A DNA stretch of 64,000 nucleotides from Ecdyonurus torrentis (Eukaryota > Arthropoda > Insecta > Ephemeroptera > Heptageniidae). Of this stretch, positions 27,909-42,139 are shown one piece after another. The notes below the pieces were generated by a model. It worked only from the letters and a program-made list of their open reading frames with translations. It had not been told where the DNA came from and made no database searches. Position 1 is the first letter of the stretch; the number at the start of each line of letters is the position of its first letter. A program made the translations under genes and the position numbers. Location of the stretch: assembly GCA_949318235.1 (NCBI GenBank), contig OX439127.1:8798987-8862986 (forward strand). The letters run 5' to 3'.

Positions 27909-29115
27909 ACACATATTCAAACCGAAATGGTTTAACCTTTCCCAATTATTTATACTTTATTATTATTTTATTCTTTCACTTTCTGTCCTTGGTCTTATTT
28001 CTTTCAATTGTTATCTGGCATATTGGAGTCAGGTTCCGTAATTGGTCCACTTATCCCACTTTGTATCAAGCAGGATATGGCCAGTAGCATATCCAAGCCT
28101 AATCACAAGCACCATTGTATGGTATAAATTAGAAACAGAAATATTATACTGTAAAAAAAAATCATAATTAAATATAGCATTTGTATAAATAATTAAAACA
28201 TACATACGACATGTACATTTGTTACAAATAAATATCATGGGTGCATGGTTTTAAAAATTTACAGTAAAAAAAAAAATAGAAAATGAAATTCTTTATATTG
28301 AGCTAAAAGCTTATATTATTATATGAAAAGGAAAACTGTTTTGAGAAAAAATAAATAATTTAATATCTTGCCATATATTACAAACTCTGCTATGATTTCA
28401 AAATTCAATTATTCATGAAGCCTAATTATACTTCAGGTATTGAGGAAGGTGAATTGATTTGAATTTACTTTCCTCTTTCAGCTCCACTGTTTTAAATGTT
28501 TAAGAAATCACAAAATTGATATGCTATAAGTAATATCAAATTTGCTTGAAAATAAAAACAAAAACCAAAAAAAACTTTTTTTTTAATAATTTTTTTTTAT
28601 TGTTCAATTCTCACATACAGAAATCCAACCAAGACCTAGGCCTTTTCAGTTGGTTCTGTTCTATTTATTTATCACATTATTTTACACATTTATAATGCAT
28701 CTATTTAGATGCGAAAAACAAAATTCTTCTTACTGAAAAAAGAAAAATATGTATATACACATTATATTTTACGTATATATGCATACACATCTACACAAAT
28801 ATACATCCATATAACAATTGAATTTTTAGCTTATATATTCTATTCTATATATATTTAGCTAAATGACAATCTGAATGTATAGCAAAAAAAGTTTTATTTG
28901 CTAGAAGACAAATTTCTTTCAATAATAATTTCTTTTGCAAGTCTTCTATTGGCATTATTTAGAATTCATACTTACCAAAGCTTAGTATATGATGCTGTCT
29001 CTTTGAGTTATGTTCCCAGTATATATATATTGAGCTTGTTAGATGTCATAATATTGACAAAAAATGTAACAATAAAATGTAAAAATTAATAATAGGGCCT
29101 AATAAAAATTGTAAA

Positions 29116-29268
29116 AGGAAATGAAACAAGGTATGAGACTGGCGGAAGCAAGTGAAGTATGTCAGAATAGGAAGTTGTGGAGGTCTATCACTTGGTCAGG
29201 ATAAAACATCTGTGTTGTTGGCTTACCCCGAAAGGGATTTATAGCGTCATGATATGTATGTATGTATA
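29116..29268 (+). mobile_element. LINE 3'-end fragment, copy R3
   Basis: Matches the end of the LINE in SUCLG2 intron 8 from GAAACAAGGTATGAGACTGG to the final AAAGGGATTTATAGCGTCAT and ATGTATGTATGTA tail. Likely imperfect direct repeats ATAAAAATTGTAAAA and ATAAAAATTATAAAA flank it. Confidence 0.82.
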
Positions 29269-29886
29269 AAAATTATAAAAAATGTGGAAACACGTGTATT
29301 AGAAGCCATACCCAAACATTAATTGTGACTATATTTTACTAGGATAGGCGAGTTGATGGCTGTTAGGACATTTTTGACCACCTCCATCAAGATATATTTT
29401 TTCTGACCCTCAATGCACCTCTGCAAATCCCAATCAAAACAAATTTCTTTAATTTATATCCTTTGTTTTTACCTACTATACTGCTTTATTTCTTTTTATT
29501 TTCTTTTTCTTTTTTTACTTGATGGTTGCTTAAACCAATGACATATAATTTTCATTTTTTATTTATTGTACTGTAGTTTTCAAATACACAGACATGTGCA
29601 TAATACAATTGAGGTATACACAGAGAGTACAAACATAAAAATAACAGATATTTACTCCAAACGATCAGATTATGTAGTAAAATTTACAAGAATTTTTCTT
29701 TTCAAGATTATTATTTTTATATTTATTTGTTGGTTGGTTATTTTATCCAAACACAGGCTTGCACCCAAACATATTGTTGATACACATAATATAGCAGTAC
29801 AGTAAATATATAATCATATTAGAAAGACTTGCAAAAGTAGGTTTAGTGAGAAAATAAACAAACTCACAGACCAACAGTACTAAACA

Positions 29887-30222
29887 AAGTGCTATAGCAG
29901 ATGATATTGAGTTCCTGTCTCAATTTAACATGCTTTCTTATGAGGCAACAAATCAGCTATAAATTGAGTTAAAATAATTTCTTGGAGCCAAAATTTTTAT
30001 TGTAGCTTACTGAGCCTCCAAGCTTTTTGTTTTCCTAAATTTCAATCCATTTGGTTACAAATTATTATTTTCACCCACTGGATTTGAAATCAAGGAAAAC
30101 AAAAGCTTTGAGGCTCATTAATAAAAAATTCAACTCTGAGAAATAATTTTAACTTGCGAGCTATAGCTGCTTCATTCCCCCATATAATTGAGACAGGACC
30201 ACAAAGTTGTCTGCTAGCACCT
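29887..30222. mobile_element. Foldback element, about 335 bp
   Basis: Arms are inverted copies: AAGTGCTATAGCAGA, CCTGTCTCAATTTA, AAATTGAGTTAAAATAATTT and GCCTCCAAGCTTTTTGTTTT on the left, with the complements on the right ending TTGAGACAGGACC and TCTGCTAGCACCTT. Confidence 0.75.
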
Positions 30223-31078
30223 TGTTATTGTTGGATTTAATTAAATTTCTAATTGAAGACAAATATAATATTCTTATTCAATTTTAAACTGTACGTATAG
30301 ATTTTTTTAATTGTTATGAATCATGAAAGATATTAAATGTTTAAGCTGTTGTTTGTGCTTTGTAATAAAAGAATTTTTGATATAATTTATTGAGCATGTA
30401 GGGATATACAAAAGATGCCATATGATTTCTTAATACTTATTTGGGAACATTAATGTTGATATGTTTAATGTTATCAAAAATACAATTTTAAGAATATTAA
30501 ATTTTGTAAATTTTACACCCGGTGCACTTTTTTTCTGCTGGGAGAGGTGAACATTATTAGGCAATAATATTATTATAATATGTATAATTGTATAATAATA
30601 TATAAAGGCCTAATAATAATAATATTATTATATTAGGTAGATCGATTTTAAGCAAGCCGCACAACTCAACAAAAAAATTCATTGCTCCTCAATTAATTAC
30701 AATTATATTTAAAAAAAAAAATGTCACTAAAATTTGTAGTACTTATAAAATACATAAGTGAAATTTCAATTCTTTAGCACAAAAGAAGATCCTGATTTAG
30801 ACTTTTTGGCATTAATGGCAAAGGGGTACGTGGTTGCAAGGAAAATCAACATCAATCAACATCTCCAAACTTTTAGTCCATAAAAGAAATTGTTATCACA
30901 AGCTGTTTTATATGAAAATCTGATTTGAAATCAAATGGTCTTGATTTTTTTTTATAGGTTTAATTTTTTTACTATAATTAATAATTAGTGACAAGACTAT
31001 ATGAACATAAAAATTCTGCAACACATACAGCATGCTGCATATTGTTCATTAAATGTTACAGAGAGCAGTACTCAATGA

Positions 31079-31084
31079 TTTATT
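31079..31084 (-). terminator. Polyadenylation signal for the minus-strand exon
   Basis: AATAAA on the minus strand, about 130 bases after the stop codon at 31216. Confidence 0.4.
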
Positions 31085-31215
31085 TTATAAAGTAATTTTT
31101 AAAAAATTTAAATTTTTTAGTATAGAAAAAAAAGGAGATTAAATCTGGAACTTAATTTTAAATGACCACTGGATTTGTTATCTATATGGTTCTTGAATGG
31201 TTATGGTTTGTATGG

Positions 31216-31381
31216 TTATTTTTGAATGGCACAGGGAATAAGTTGGGTTAGAAATTCTTCAAAGTATGATATAATCCAGTCTCTTATATAAGCAGGTGCA
31301 GGTACTGTTTGTACGTTGACATAACATGCAGTCTGAAGTGCCAAAAAGCCTATGCTTTGTTGGAGAGCTTCAGTGATACCC
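31216..31381 (-). CDS. Terminal coding exon of an unrecognised gene (54 aa + stop)
   Basis: On the minus strand an acceptor (GCATTTTTTTAATGATTTACAG) ends at 31382; the exon starts at 31381 with one base completing a split codon and is open for 54 codons to TAA at 31218-31216. Residues include GITEALQQSIGFLALQTACY, NVQTVPAPAYIRDWIISYFE and EFLTQLIPCAIQK. Composition is protein-like, unlike random A/T-rich frames: Trp, Cys, Pro and acidic residues, alternating hydrophobic pattern suggesting one or two helices. A minus-strand AATAAA follows at 31084-31079. I do not recognise the family. Upstream exons would lie at higher coordinates; I could not find them. Confidence 0.6.
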
Positions 31382-31757
31382 CTGTAAATCATTAAAAAAA
31401 TGCATCAACAAAAATTGCAATTAACACAAAATTTAACTTATAGGACTATACACAGATGTATATAGCTGCTGATTACACAAACTTTTGTATATAAAATGAT
31501 CAATCAACTAAGGATTAAGAATTAAACCAGCAAAGACCATATAATAATAAATGTATGCCATATAAATGTATCTCAGTAGATATACAGAGGCTAAAATCTC
31601 ATGTACTGGATAGCATAAAATAAAACCAAGAGAAAGGAGTACTTATATATTGTGCATGCGAGTGTGTCTTGGGTCCTGCTTAACTTTTAAGAGAATCTTT
31701 TATAAAAATCATACTCTAAATATTGGGGAATTAGGAGCTTACTTTTTAAAAGGACAC

Positions 31758-31815
31758 CGTGTTAGAGGAAAATATTGTAACCCAGGCCAAAAAGAAATTT
31801 ATAAAAGCGTATAAG
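31758..31815. mobile_element. Single arm of the CCTGGGTTAG foldback family
   Basis: GTAACCCAGGCCAAAAAGAA then ATTTATAAAAGCG resembles the arms at 10515-10790. Confidence 0.45.
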
Positions 31816-32371
31816 CTCATTGCTCTGAAAGCAAAAGCTTCATAAAAAAAAGGTTATTTTGGTTTAAACAGCATGCGAGCATTTGCACATAGCACGGCAC
31901 TCACATTTTCAGCACCTATCATCTTTATAGTCGATTTTTCATTAATAATTATTTTAAGTTATATGAAAAGGACTATAAACAAAAGCATGAATACACACAC
32001 ATATATTTTTCTCTTGCAGTTTTGTATAGCATGCGCATCACCAATGCGTGTTTCAAATTATCTGTGTTTCATATACATAATATAAAATAATATAAAATAT
32101 AATATATATATCAAAAATATTTTTCCCTATACTATATATTATAGTGTGCAAATAAAATAAAGGAAAATATAGATAAAAAAATCGATGTTTTTGCAAAATT
32201 AGTTAAACTTGATAATGATCGAACTAAAAAATTATATAGAAATTCTCATTTAAATCGATTCAGCTAGGTAATAAAATTGCCCCCCTCCCCCTTTTTTTTC
32301 CTTTCTTATTTCTTTCCTAATTTGAATACATCCCAACTTTTTATAATCACATAATGTACAATATGAGATAA

Positions 32372-33004
32372 TATAGGTCCGCACCAGGACGTATGCGGTC
32401 AGCGGCCAGCAATCATGGCGTTTTTGCGTTTTTGCGTATTTTCCGAGACTCGCTTGCGCATGTGCAACTTAATACAAACGCGGTAAAACTGCATTTTGAA
32501 AGATATTTTGATAGAAGTATGTATATATTATCAATTTTCTTTGTTTTTTTTTAAACTTTTTTCAATTAACCGCAGAGCATACAATAAATAATCATTATTG
32601 TTGTACGTAAAATTAATTACACTTTAACATTTTTGGATTTTGACTTTTACTGTATACTGAAATTAAGCCTAGGTCATTGCATTGCATAATAATGTGGCTT
32701 TTTTAAATACATTTTTAATCTTTGTACAGCTGTTGCACATTATTTACTGAAATATACGCTGTACTGTACAGCGTATATTTCAGTAAATAATGTGTAACAG
32801 ATTTTTCAGTTTAAATTTTCATTAAATTGTACACCAGAAATTTGAAGAAAAAAAAATCTAATGTTTTATTTAACATAATTAATATTGTCCAATAAAGGTA
32901 AAAACTTGTTGAGGCTGTACGTCTTTCAGCAATTTCACTTACATATAGATCCACTTCCGTTTCAAAGTACTGCACATGCGTAGTAGTTAGAAACGGACCT
33001 ATAG
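32372..33004. mobile_element. Possible foldback element bounded by TATAGGTCCG
   Basis: TATAGGTCCGCACC at the left and inverted AACGGACCTATAG at the right share a 10-bp inverted end; TGCGCATGTGCA near the left and TGCACATGCG near the right are also inverted. The strong hairpin at 32730-32800 lies near the middle. The short ends make this uncertain. Confidence 0.4.
32730..32800. repeat. 71-bp near-perfect hairpin palindrome
   Basis: Two 35-base arms around a single T at 32765, one mismatch: CTGTTGCACATTATTTACTG with AATATACGCTGTAC, then the complement. Confidence 0.92.
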
Positions 33005-34090
33005 ATTATTCTATGACAGTGTTCAGAGAAATGTGTGGGGCTAAGCTAACCAAAGGTTCATCCGGGAAAAAAAAAAACAAAAAAAAACGTGATATTACTA
33101 CGATTTTTGTTTTGTCACCACATTGTTTCAAATTTGTTCGTGATTTTTCATTTGAAACAATTTCAGGAAATTCATCACGTTTTTTTTTTTTTTTTTTTTT
33201 TTATTTATTACAAAAAAAAAAGTATTTCCTGAAAATGAGTTTATTTACAAAAAAATCATGAAAAACTTTGAATTAGTAGAGTGGGAGAAATAAATGGGGG
33301 AAGGGGGGAGGGATTGCATAATATTCCCACCACTGTTTCTTAATTGTTTCATTAAATTTAATTGATTTCTTAATTATAAACGCAATTTCAGGAAGTTTAT
33401 CACATTTTTTCTTTTTTCTAACATTGCATGTTTAATTAATGCATATTATGTAGAATCTAATAAATAACAATAATACTTTTTTTTAAGCTTGAAATAAGGC
33501 ATCACATTCAATATAATGCCTTTTTTTTATCCTTTAGAAACAAAGCGGGCTTTTTGTTATATGTATTTTTTTGTCGGAAATCTGTGGACAGTTCCATAAT
33601 ATGAAACTGCAGTAGTTTAATTTCCATAAAGCTAATGGCTATAACTAATAGCTATTATACGGTATCTCCAGAATCACTTTAAAAAATAATAATAAAAAAC
33701 TGATAATACTCTATTATCTCTAAATATAAATTTCCAGTTTCAAAGAAATAAAAGGTGATTTTTTCAGTGAAACGTGAATTTTTGGAGTTCGGAGCAGAGC
33801 AGAGAGTACAATAGTATAACACTTATCACAGTTTAATTTGATGATGAGTGTCACGGACTTTTTACCAAGTAAATTTTTGCTTTGCAAGAAAAAAAATCTT
33901 CAGTGCGTTTTTGCGCAGTGAAAAACTATGTAAAATATTTTTAAATGTTTTTATTATTATTATATTAAATTATGATAATTAGTTGTAAATACGCGCACTT
34001 ATCATAATAAATAACCGTGTAAAACAAAACCATGAGTGGAACTTTCACTATATAAATGTCGCGATGAATCGTGAGTCTAACTAACTTTCT

Positions 34091-34730
<640 letters not shown>

Positions 34731-34848
34731 ATGCATCAATTTTTTTTCTACTTCTTCTTCTTCTTTTTTTTTTTTTTTTTTTGTTCAGTGAGTTGCAGCA
34801 AGTACTGATACATAGTGCATTTACCTCCCTCAATCTCAGTGCATCGCG

Positions 34849-35502
34849 ATGAATGCGCGCGTGCGTGCAGCTAGGAGGCGGGAACTTGAGATGCGACTTG
34901 CTCCAGACTCCACGGCTCCAGCTGGCTCTTGGCGAACACACCGTGTTGTCAGTCAGTCGGGCGCACACTGCTTGCCTGCATTGCCACCCGCTCTTTGCTA
35001 TCCCATTGCATTTGTTTTAAAACGCGTGGCGTACAACAACATGTACTCGCGGGCGGACGCGATGCAAGTTGCGGCATCAGCTGCATTTGCAAAAGGCGCC
35101 GCTAGCAATAACTCAACTCCAACAACTGAAAGACCACCTACTTTGGCTTCAAGTCACTCAATGCATGCATTGCAATTACCTAAAAGTAATAGCTGTCAAA
35201 ATTCTTTTAATCTTCCATCCAAAGACTCATGCGAGTCATTCACTTCATCCCTAAACTCATCCACCTCACCTTGCTTTCCTTTTGGTGTTGAATTCATGGA
35301 GAAAAATCCTGAGAATCACAATTGTTTACAAGTGTTACAAACTTTTGTACATTATCAACAACAACAAATTTCTTTGTTGGAGAGCAATTTGCGTGAGCTA
35401 GCATTGAGTTCGAGTAGACGGGAAGAAAATCTGCTCGGCCAATTATGCAGCCTGCAAAAGTCTACCATGCTACATCGCTACACGCAACAGTGCTCCATCG
35501 TG
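34849..35502 (+). CDS. Probable first coding exon of an unrecognised gene (218 codons)
   Basis: Open from ATG 34849, with an in-frame TAG at 34813 upstream, to a strong donor GTG|GTAAGT at 35503 (phase 0). A second in-frame ATG at 35041 (M65) has A at -3 and is an alternative, perhaps better, start; residues 1-64 are Arg/Ala/Pro-rich from a CpG-rich stretch that may be 5' UTR. From M65: MYSRADAMQVAASAAFAKGA, then a Ser/Thr/Asn-rich disordered stretch (about 86-145), then a predicted amphipathic helix or coiled coil (about 160-205: QTFVHYQQQQISLLESNLRE, REENLLGQLCSLQKS). No signal peptide, catalytic motif or known domain seen. Downstream exons were not found, so the following intron is long or the gene leaves the window. 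Confidence 0.6.
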
Positions 35503-36820
35503 GTAAGTAATTGTTTTCACGTAACAAATACTGTGATTAAACAATTGGATTAATTGTTTAATTACTGTATGACATTCAGTTTCCTAAATGTTTGCTATCG
35601 ATCAATATTCAGTATGAGCAAAATTAAGTTTGAGTTAAGTTTCTTTTTGAAATCTTTGAGCCACACGCACACATTGACAAAATTCTGCTGAAGATGTGAG
35701 AAAATTGTTGGCATTCAATATTGATTTCGATCTTGCTAAAGAAGACTGTTATTTACAACCAAAGATGACATATTTTAACAATTAAATTTCCTTTTTTGTT
35801 TTTTTTTTTTTTTTTGCGGATTCAATCTCACAGGTTGCATATAACGTTCAGAATAATATGCTACAAATAATCCGTAAAACACATGCAAGCTTTTTTTAAG
35901 AATTTACAAAGAGTGACTTTATATTTATTGTTGCTTTTTTATTTGATTTGTGTTAATATATGTGCTAATGTTATTTTATTTGTTATTTTAATGAGTGGCC
36001 AAATTAGAAATAGAAGGAAAATGAGATAACTTTCTAATTCTCTTATATACAAACATAGCCATCCGCAGTAAAAAGAAAATGTTACGTATTCATATTTTTT
36101 AATTATATAAGTGGCGCATATAAAAATAATACGAATATGATTTGTTAAAAAATCTAATATAAACTTAAAATGTTGTATGCTTTTAACTCCATTATCAAAT
36201 ACCATGTATTTTTTTTAAATTAGCGCAGTAAAATGTTAGCCATGAAGTATAATTTTGTTAAATAAATTAAATTGTAAAAAAAGGCAAAAAACAAAAATCA
36301 ATTAGGTCAAAAAGTATATAAAGTTTTAAACGTATATCTGCATTACAAATCCCCCATTTAGACCCATTTAGTATATATACCAGCTCATGGGAAATGAATT
36401 GTTATTACTATAGCCAACAATAAATTTTATAGAAAAATAAACATTCCTCATAAGTACTAACAAATTTTTTATATAAAATAGCATGATTCCTTATTTTAAG
36501 CTTGAAAAGATTGAGTCTTTGAAAAAAAAAATTTTATATTTGACGTCCGTATTTGAAATATTTCTCCATCTAGAGAATTAAAATATAATATAAAAGAAAG
36601 CAACGCCTTGTGGGTGTAACAGTTGTATCATAGTACAGCCTCACAAAATTGAAACTGCAATAATTGCATCTTATTGTTTGAATTGTATACACGACAAAAT
36701 AAAGAAACAACTCTCTGATATATAAATGTAAAGTTCATGTTTACTCCTTGGTAATTAATGTTTCGCATTTTATGCAGCAAAACTTGTGTAGCATAATTTT
36801 GTATATTACACAGTAGAAAA

Positions 36821-36854
<34 letters not shown>

Positions 36855-36901
36855 TAACCGCCATGAAATAGTAAGACGCGACATTTGATTTTTTTTCCGT
36901 T

Positions 36902-36932
<31 letters not shown>

Positions 36933-37813
36933 AGTATAGTTGTGTCTGTGTGTGTGTTTCTCAGTCTCTGTACCTATGTATCTTTGCTGTGCACTATTTG
37001 CTATTCTGTCCTTGATAAAGCAAGAATACAGTACGATGAAGACACATGTAGGAAGCAAACATTACTCTTTTGATTTCTTAAGAAAAAGATAAAAAAAAAA
37101 GAAGGAGTGAGACTTAGCTTTTTTCTCTCTCTCTCTCTCTCTTTCTTGTCAGTCCTCTCCCGCGTATGTTTTAAAAGGAAAGCAAAGAATTCTATATAAA
37201 ACAAAGAACTTGAGGTACTTCTGTTGGTGCGCCATCGTGCTTTCAAATGTTTCAGCTGTACTGCTTTTTAAAGAGTGTATACATATATATGAAACGTGGC
37301 GCGCGTTGATGTCTTGCTTTTGCTTCACTCACTTAGCTCCCTCGTCCTCTTATTGTCAAAGGTTAATGTGAAGATGTAAGAGTTCCCACTCTATCACAAG
37401 CATATAATAGCTTCCTGCACCAACAAATATACCTCTTTACTCAAACACATTACTTTTTCACTTGATGTAAAATATCAATGTTTGAAAAAATACATAAAAA
37501 TAGAAAAATGTTAAAAAAAATAGGTCATATAATATACATATTGCAGATGAGAGAACTCTTTTGTAATTTTGCTTGTAAATTAAAAATGTTCATCTTGATG
37601 CTTCTCACTGCAATATTAATAATTCAGATTATTATTTGCAATATTATTATTACTATTTATACAAAGCCTAATTAAGTTCAATATATGAAAAGCAAATTTT
37701 AGTCGTGAAGTTATAAATTTCAACTTTCGTAATGAGTTCTTTTGTTGTGCTTTAAGTAAGAGCAAAAGTTAAAAGTTCTTTATTTTACTCTGTTTGCTTC
37801 CACTTTGCACCTA

Positions 37814-37818
<5 letters not shown>

Positions 37819-37902
<84 letters not shown>
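37819..37902. repeat. (AT)n microsatellite, 84 bp
   Basis: Uninterrupted TA dinucleotides. Confidence 0.97.
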
Positions 37903-37904
<2 letters not shown>

Positions 37905-38883
37905 GTTAATCAGAGTTGAATCAATTTTAACATTAACTTATTTTATTCTCATTTCAGCTTATTTTTGGTAATACATGATGCAGAGTAAAATTTTAACCAA
38001 TTAGTGAACATTCAAATAAGATTTACTGCTTTTGAGGATAAGAATTTGATAAAGAATATCTGACTTAAAATTTGCACAGCTCACGTAGCATCAATGTGAT
38101 AAACAAAAAATATAAACAAACAGCTTTAATTCAGGTGGCCTTTTAATTTAGTGTCCTTTTTTTTTTTTTTTTTTTTTTTCTTCACCATATCAAGAATGCA
38201 CAGATATTTCAGCAACATAATAAAATAAAAACCTCAATATATGTGATCCTAAACCCTAAACCATCATTATTCGCTTATATCTACGAAAACTCATAAAATT
38301 ATTAAAGTGGAATACGATCCAGTATTTTTTTTTTTTTTTTTTTGTAGTCAAGATTTACATTTTAATGGCACAAAAATATACAAACAGTATTATTCATTTT
38401 TTTTTTCTCCTTTGCCGCAGAGCGATGTGATTTTTTTTTTTTTTTAACCGTGGTTTGAAAAAGATTGAGTAAAGATGACAGAAAAATGAAAAAGGAGTAG
38501 GGGTGCATGAGAAGTGGAGAAGAGAGGGAAAAAATGACATCAGATTAAAATAGGAGAGAGGAAAATAAAAAAGACGTGCAACAACGCGAAGTAGAATGAC
38601 AAATGAGGAAGAGAAAGAACAAACACAAAATCATCGTTTGCAAGAGGTTCTTGTTTATAGTAAATTTGATCTCAGCTTTACATTTCTGGTTGCCACTAAT
38701 GAGATCGTACGAGCAAATTCTTATAACATCATATAACAAGCGTTGCTTTTACAGGAATACAAAAAAAAAAAAAAAAAAATAGAAAATGTTTGATTCAAGT
38801 TAAAAAATTATAATACTTTGATTTCAATTTTTTTTTTTTTTTTTTTTTTTTTATAACGATGTCCAATATTTTCCCGAGATATT

Positions 38884-38960
38884 ACAATTCAATTCAAAAC
38901 GTCTTTGTATATACACAAACTACACAAATTATTGTTTCACTTCACCTGAATATGTGAGGT
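38884..38960 (-). mobile_element. Non-LTR retroelement 3' end
   Basis: On the minus strand ACAAAGACGTTTTGAATTGA ATTGTAA closely follows the end at 20976-21045, with the same AAGACGTTTT(TTGAA) pattern. Confidence 0.45.
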
Positions 38961-41900
38961 CTGAAAAGCTAAACGTTAGGTAGGTTATTTTAGTTCGTTC
39001 ATAATATGAAAAACCTCATAGACGGCTAAAAGTAAGTCGATATTTCGTCTCAGCTGCGGGGTATGTTATTCAAAGTTAATTTTTTACGATAATTAGAGTC
39101 AGAAGTCGCTTGTAATAATCATCGCAGCTATAAAAGTAAGACTTGTTTCAAATGAGTAATTAACCAGAAGGCAGAGACTTATATTGCGTTTGCAGAACCC
39201 ACCCTCGATATCACCTTTGATCTCTTTGATTTATTTGAGTTTTAACTTCCCATTAAACACGGACAAAAATAAATACGTAATAATTATGCTAGCTCAATGC
39301 AGAGACATTTATATGATAATTTATGCTATATTGTAAAGGGATACTTAGCATAATAGTTACGATGTTCAGAATAATTACTTTATGTTATTCCAAAATAGCA
39401 ACATTTGTGTTATACAATATAGGAGTTGTTCAATGTAGCATAAATTACGTTATTCATTTTTTACATGAACTGAAGATGATTAAATGGGTTATTTATTTCA
39501 TTTGAACATGGGATATGACGATGATGGTCGGTGAATGATAGGAAACATTTCAAAAGTGAGAAAAGAAATTCTTACGTGAAATCGGACAACGTTACAACAT
39601 AAATTTCAAAATCAATGTGATAAAACTTTTAGGTCAATTGCTAGTTTGGTAGAGAAAATTTGCATGTATGCTCAAAACTTATATTTTATATGTAAATTTT
39701 CATTTTGATTTCTGCAATCCCAAGATGCGTACTGTGTAAGCTTACTTTAATTCATTCGTAATGATAAAAAAAAATCAATAGATACTTTTTAACGTATATA
39801 TGCTGTAAAAACATGAGGATGAGGGGAGAAAAGAGAAGAAAAAAAATCTTTCAAACGACTAAGATTTGACTGACAAGCCGCGCTACCGTGTACCGGATTG
39901 TCTTAATTAGGCACTCATGCGCAAATGTAGCTCGCTGATTAGAATGTTTGAGAGATGCTGAGGGATGTTGGGGGGGGGGGGGGGGGCACAACGACATCGT
40001 CCTGTATGCGTCACATGTTGGTGGTGTGCATGTTTTTCTTCTTTTCTTTATAGTTGTATCGATTTGTTACTGCTGCTTTACTGGTTTCTACCTTATAAGA
40101 AAATATACCACGATTCTGTAATCCTCGCTACTCAACTTCAAATAAAATTGACATGTTGCCTGATTATGTTAGCTTATATAGCATTAAAATTATTGCAATG
40201 CAGTCCTTTCAAAATTTGTTTTCCGATATTGTTTGTTTTCAGTAAGATACCTTTCAAATGATAGAGCTAAATTTATTAAGCTTTGTGAAAAACATGCACT
40301 GAATTAAATTGGTAAAATGTATTAACAAATATTAACATAATGAATTTAATGAGTTAATATATTTTTGAAAATTCTGTGACATAAAAATATTAAATTTGCA
40401 TACTTTATATTTGAAAAAAAAAAAAAAAAAAAAAAAAAAGACGATGTATACTAATGTAATTTTGGAGTCTATACTTTGTATTTTCATACATAAAAATATT
40501 GTACTGTTTGATTATTGATTTGTATCATATGATTGATTAATATATTTTTGTTTACTGTTGTAATATTTTAAAATCATGTATTAATTGATTCCGTAGGTAC
40601 ACACGAATGACATATGTTGCGTTTTCTAAAGATCCGCAAGTTTTACAAAGTTACAGACTATAAGTGTACATAATATGGGATACAAAAAGAAAGGCACATC
40701 TTGTCCCAGTCCACTCTGTAACATAATTGGATAAAAGTCAGAATTGTAACAGTAAATATTCATTACGTAATAATAGTACTATAGTATTATACTATAATAT
40801 TCATTACAAGAGGTGATCGTTTTGAGGAGAACGTCAATCTTTTTTGTCGTAACTTTCTTAACTGCAACTGTTTGGTGTGGTAAACTTTTAAACCATTCTA
40901 CATTTTTTGTTGATTTTAATATCAGTTTCTTTATTGATCAAAATACCAATTGCTACATATCGATTACAAAAATACATACAATGAAGTACAATATGTTTCA
41001 TTTAGTATAGTTTTAGTCATCTTTTTGTTGTTGTTTCTGTTTTAATATATATTCTTAAAAATTAAAATATTTAATAAAATAAAAAAAAAAAACAGAAAAA
41101 AAATATATTTCAATAATTTGTAAAACATTTTTTACAATAAATATATAATCATAGAATAATTATTCATTTTTTTATTTATATATAATGTATTCTTGTTCTC
41201 TATGCAACACATACTGTAGATTCAAATTCAGTGAAGAAATATTTTATATTTAAAATTTAAAAAGCACTCTATTGACAGTTTATGTATACATATATTATGG
41301 TAGTGTACAGTACGTTAACGTTTTCGAAGGCTATTTACACACGACACGACAGTATTGTTTAATTCAAGTTTTTATTTTTACGAGATGAAAACAGCAAAAT
41401 TTTGAAAATTAAATAGAGGAAATATTAGAAGCTTCCTACCCATCTCCGAAAACATCGAATCTGCGCTGGATGATTTTATTATTATTACTACCTGTTCTGC
41501 TGTTTGAGATGAAAATACATTTGTTGAAATTAGTTTGTGTCCATAGGTTGCTATCTCAAAGAAAGCTAATCATATATAAAATGCGTGCGACCGCATTTGC
41601 ACATAATTACATCAAGCAAATAATCTCAATCTCAGAGAGGCTTGGCAGTATTATACTAAACTCATGGCTCTTAGAAAGAAATTAGTAATATAGTTGGATC
41701 AAATCATTTAATCCTATTATAAAAGATGAGATTAAAGATTATATAATATCTGTATAGATGAGATGACATAGGGAGAGACTTGCTGTATTTAACTTGGCTC
41801 GATCTTTTCCTTTTACTCTCTTTACCAAACTTTATGATTTCCTTTTGAATACTATTTGACTGTATAATCTTCCTTATTTTGTTCGCTACATCTCACTTAT

Positions 41901-42139
41901 TCAGGATATATTTATGCATTATAAAATTGAGAGATTTTTTTCCCTCAAGCTTGCAATCGCGTTTTGTGTATTTTAAATTCAATATCATGACAATAGAATT
42001 TTTTTTCTCTTTGTAAGTAAAGATTAACTTCTTAGGATTAAACATATTGTATTAAAAATGAACAAAAAAATCTGAATCAAATTTATCTAATTTTTACTGT
42101 AATCTTTAGAGGTAACTTTTCTTGTTTCAATTAAATTTA

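Larger units (their letters stand above)
23222..31215. other. Repeat-rich region between SUCLG2 and the minus-strand exon
   Basis: No exon with convincing homology. Contains foldback elements (23580-24026, 24190-24480, 27636-27908, 29887-30222), a 1.8-kb TIR element (24747-26520) with a CpG-rich patch, and a LINE 3' end (29116-29268). The remainder is A/T-rich. Confidence 0.7.

Noticed and set aside
32407..32470. ATGGCG start with NRF1-like TGCGCATGTGCA as a gene promoter
   Set aside because: The frame closes after 18 codons and the TGCGCATG box is mirrored near 32980, which fits a repeat end better.
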